This document shows, piece by piece, positions 62,245-64,000 of a DNA stretch of 64,000 nucleotides (positions are counted from its first letter, which is position 1; each line of letters opens with the position of its first letter). The position numbers and the translations under genes were made by a program. The notes under the pieces are model-generated. The model ran no database searches. It was given only the letters and a program-made list of their open reading frames with translations, and was not told where the DNA came from. This DNA comes from Hyaloperonospora brassicae (lineage: Eukaryota > Oomycota > Peronosporomycetes > Peronosporales > Peronosporaceae). The DNA lies in NCBI GenBank assembly GCA_947650285.1, contig CANTFL010000080.1, positions 431,688 through 495,687 of the forward strand, read 5' to 3'.

Positions 62245-64000
62245 ATGGTGCGCGTGCCCGGATCTTCTGAGGCCTCTGGATTTCACCGTGAGTCCACTGG
62301 CGAAGATGTCAAGATCAAGCAAGAACCTGGGATTGAAGTGTCAGCGACAGAGGGATCGACGCAGACACGCAGAAGCACAAGATCCTCAGATCATCAGAGT
62401 TTTGGGAGGGGCTCTGATGAAATGAAAATGAAAGAGGAAGATCGAGAGATCGATCTGGAAGATAAACCTCAACTCCCTCCTAGGGTCCTTTCGGGGGCCA
62501 CCGCAGATCGCTCTGCAAAGAGCGATCTGCTGGATGAAAATCCAAAGGCGAAAGCCAAACCCTACTTCCTCGTCGACAGATCTCCCGACCTCAAGCCGAG
62601 GAACACGATCACGAGATCGATCACATCGGAACGATCCACGACGAGATCGACGGGATCGGACGTCAAAGATCGCCAGATCAGCCGAACCGTGCAATCGAAG
62701 GTCGGAGTCAAAGATATCGCGACGCCAAAGACTGAAGGTAACCCAAGGAAGATCGCGTCCAGGGAGAAGGAGACGACGGGGGAAGCACGTGAGCGTGCGA
62801 AATGGCAATACTATTATGGCCATTTGAAGACGCTGCTCAAGACGGATCCAGTATTCAAGATACTAAAGCCCAAGCTGATTGGTCCTCTGGATAAGCCGAT
62901 CTCGGTCCCACCTCCTGGGACCAACAAAGTCGACGAGATCAATTTGATTCTGCAGATGTTGGACGACATGGGTGTCTGCCCTAATGCTTTTGATGGAGAT
63001 GAACTGCTGAGTTGCAGCTTGGAACAGTTGAAGAACGCGGCGAATGAGTTTGTGGAGATCATGATAATGTTGGTGGGCAAAGCCAATACTCCTGAAGACA
63101 AGATCGAGACACCCTCAGACTCGCTCCAGAAACACCCCGCGGGATCGCCCCGCTACGCCTCGGATGACTCCGAGAGCGAGTCAGATGGATCCATCAGCAT
63201 TCGTCGGATGTCTCTGGGACCATCGGGTGGTATGTTTTTACAGAACAAGATCGGCCAAGCCAAGGATTGATGCCTTTAAAGGACACGCCAAGAGCGACAT
63301 ACCACTGAGATCGGCCGGTACCCGTACTGGGCTGGACGATCAAGAAGAGAGCGATCTAAGTCGGCACTTCAATGCAGCCATGAAGAAGTACGAGGCGGAT
63401 CAACGTACATCTCAGCGAATGAATCGACAGCCAAACCACTACCCAGATCGCCGTACCTTTCTCCAACCCTCGCACGAAAGCCATGACATGCCGGATGTGG
63501 AGATGGAATCGGTGGAGTCGGGCACTTACCAGCAGATCCATCATGGGGCGGAATACGACCCAGATGATCAATGGATGCCCGAACCACGGCGCCCTCACGT
63601 AGCCGCGACCGGTGTGACTACCGGAGGGGGAGCATCACGCAGAGGATCAGAATCTCAGCGATTTCGGAACTGAAAGAATTCTCAGGGAAGGATCGGGAAG
63701 AAGACAAAGCACGAACCTGGATCGGCAAAGTGAAGTCAGCGTTCATCCGGGACCAAGCACCGGACGAAGAGAGATGTCTGGTTTTCGGTGATCTCATGGT
63801 GGGTCCCGCCCGTTATTGGTACCGACAGCTGAGCAGATCGACGAGATTCAATTGGAAAGAATTGATGGACAGTTTTCTTGTGGAATATGCGGGACACGGG
63901 ATGTCCGCGAGCCGGCAATATTACCATGCAAAGAAACGATCGGAGGAAGATCCTTTGCAGTACCTATATCGGCTCAATGTGATGGGATTGCAGGCGAAGA
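62245..64000 (+). pseudogene. Gag of the second gypsy element (partial, two frameshifts)
   Basis: The first frame, 62245-63270, begins at an ATG that abuts the LTR and overlaps the presumed primer-binding site (TGGTGCGCGTGCCCGG). It encodes a charged Arg/Ser/Asp-rich region and a short structured part (YYGHLKTLLKTDPVFK, LILQMLDDMGVCP). The frame shifts near 63260 into a second frame to 63673 and near 63660 back to the first. From there the retrotransposon Gag core runs to the edge (KEFSGKDREEDKARTWIGKV, GPARYWYRQL, WKELMDSFLVEYAG). The two shifts cancel. They are probably mutations in this copy, because neither lies at a gag-pol boundary. Confidence 0.82.

Larger units (their letters stand above)
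60465..64000 (+). mobile_element. Second Ty3/gypsy element with a 1.78-kb LTR, cut by the window edge
   Basis: The 5' LTR at 60465-62244 is followed at once by the gag region, which runs to the right edge. The family is the same as the solo LTR at 19297. It inserted into the inverted chromovirus LTR, so it is younger than that. Confidence 0.88.

Overview
The window looks like nuclear DNA of an oomycete, most likely a Phytophthora-like member of the Peronosporales. The protein-coding genes are long with few short introns (about 75-165 bp, GTRNGT-type donors). One gene carries the oomycete-style mix of WW, FYVE, armadillo and zinc-ribbon modules. The repeats are Ty1/copia, chromodomain Ty3/gypsy and Mutator-like elements. 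The species assignment is inference; no marker gene settles it.

Gene-rich blocks: (1) 0-6.2 kb holds the 5' end of a protein farnesyltransferase beta subunit running off the left edge (minus), a large pentatricopeptide-repeat protein (minus) and a weakly supported three-exon gene (plus). (2) 32.4-44.6 kb holds a 2,232-residue WW-WW-FYVE-ARM-zinc-ribbon protein reconstructed here over three exons, an NPPF-type methyltransferase (both minus) and a RING-H2 protein (plus). (3) 49.1-50.7 kb holds a two-exon Na+/H+ exchanger (minus). An intact D-2-hydroxyacid dehydrogenase lies alone at 27.1-28.2 kb. Two decayed relatives lie about 10 kb away at 15.5-17.0 kb, one inverted relative to it.

Mobile DNA: a Mutator-like element (7,043-13,128) has a 9-bp target duplication and long inverted ends, and still carries the FAR1-like N-terminal part of a transposase. 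A very young Ty1/copia element (7,110-11,909; LTRs identical by eye) sits inside its left end; a single amber codon interrupts its reading frame. AT-rich, gene-poor DNA with two solo LTRs fills 17-27 kb. A 468-bp foldback element lies at 46.95-47.42 kb. From 51.5 kb to the right edge the DNA is nested LTR elements. A dead chromovirus (51,505-59,206) carries a separate protein-like reading frame on the opposite strand between its chromodomain and 3' LTR. It is followed by a decayed copia gag fragment and an inverted chromovirus LTR. That LTR is interrupted by a second gypsy element with a 1.78-kb LTR that leaves the window.

The most interesting items are the reconstructed multi-module FYVE gene, the antisense gene in the chromovirus, the nested Mutator/copia insertion whose opposite terminal repeat preserves the empty site, and the copia primer-binding site matching the anticodon arm of initiator tRNA-Met (half-tRNA priming as in Drosophila copia).
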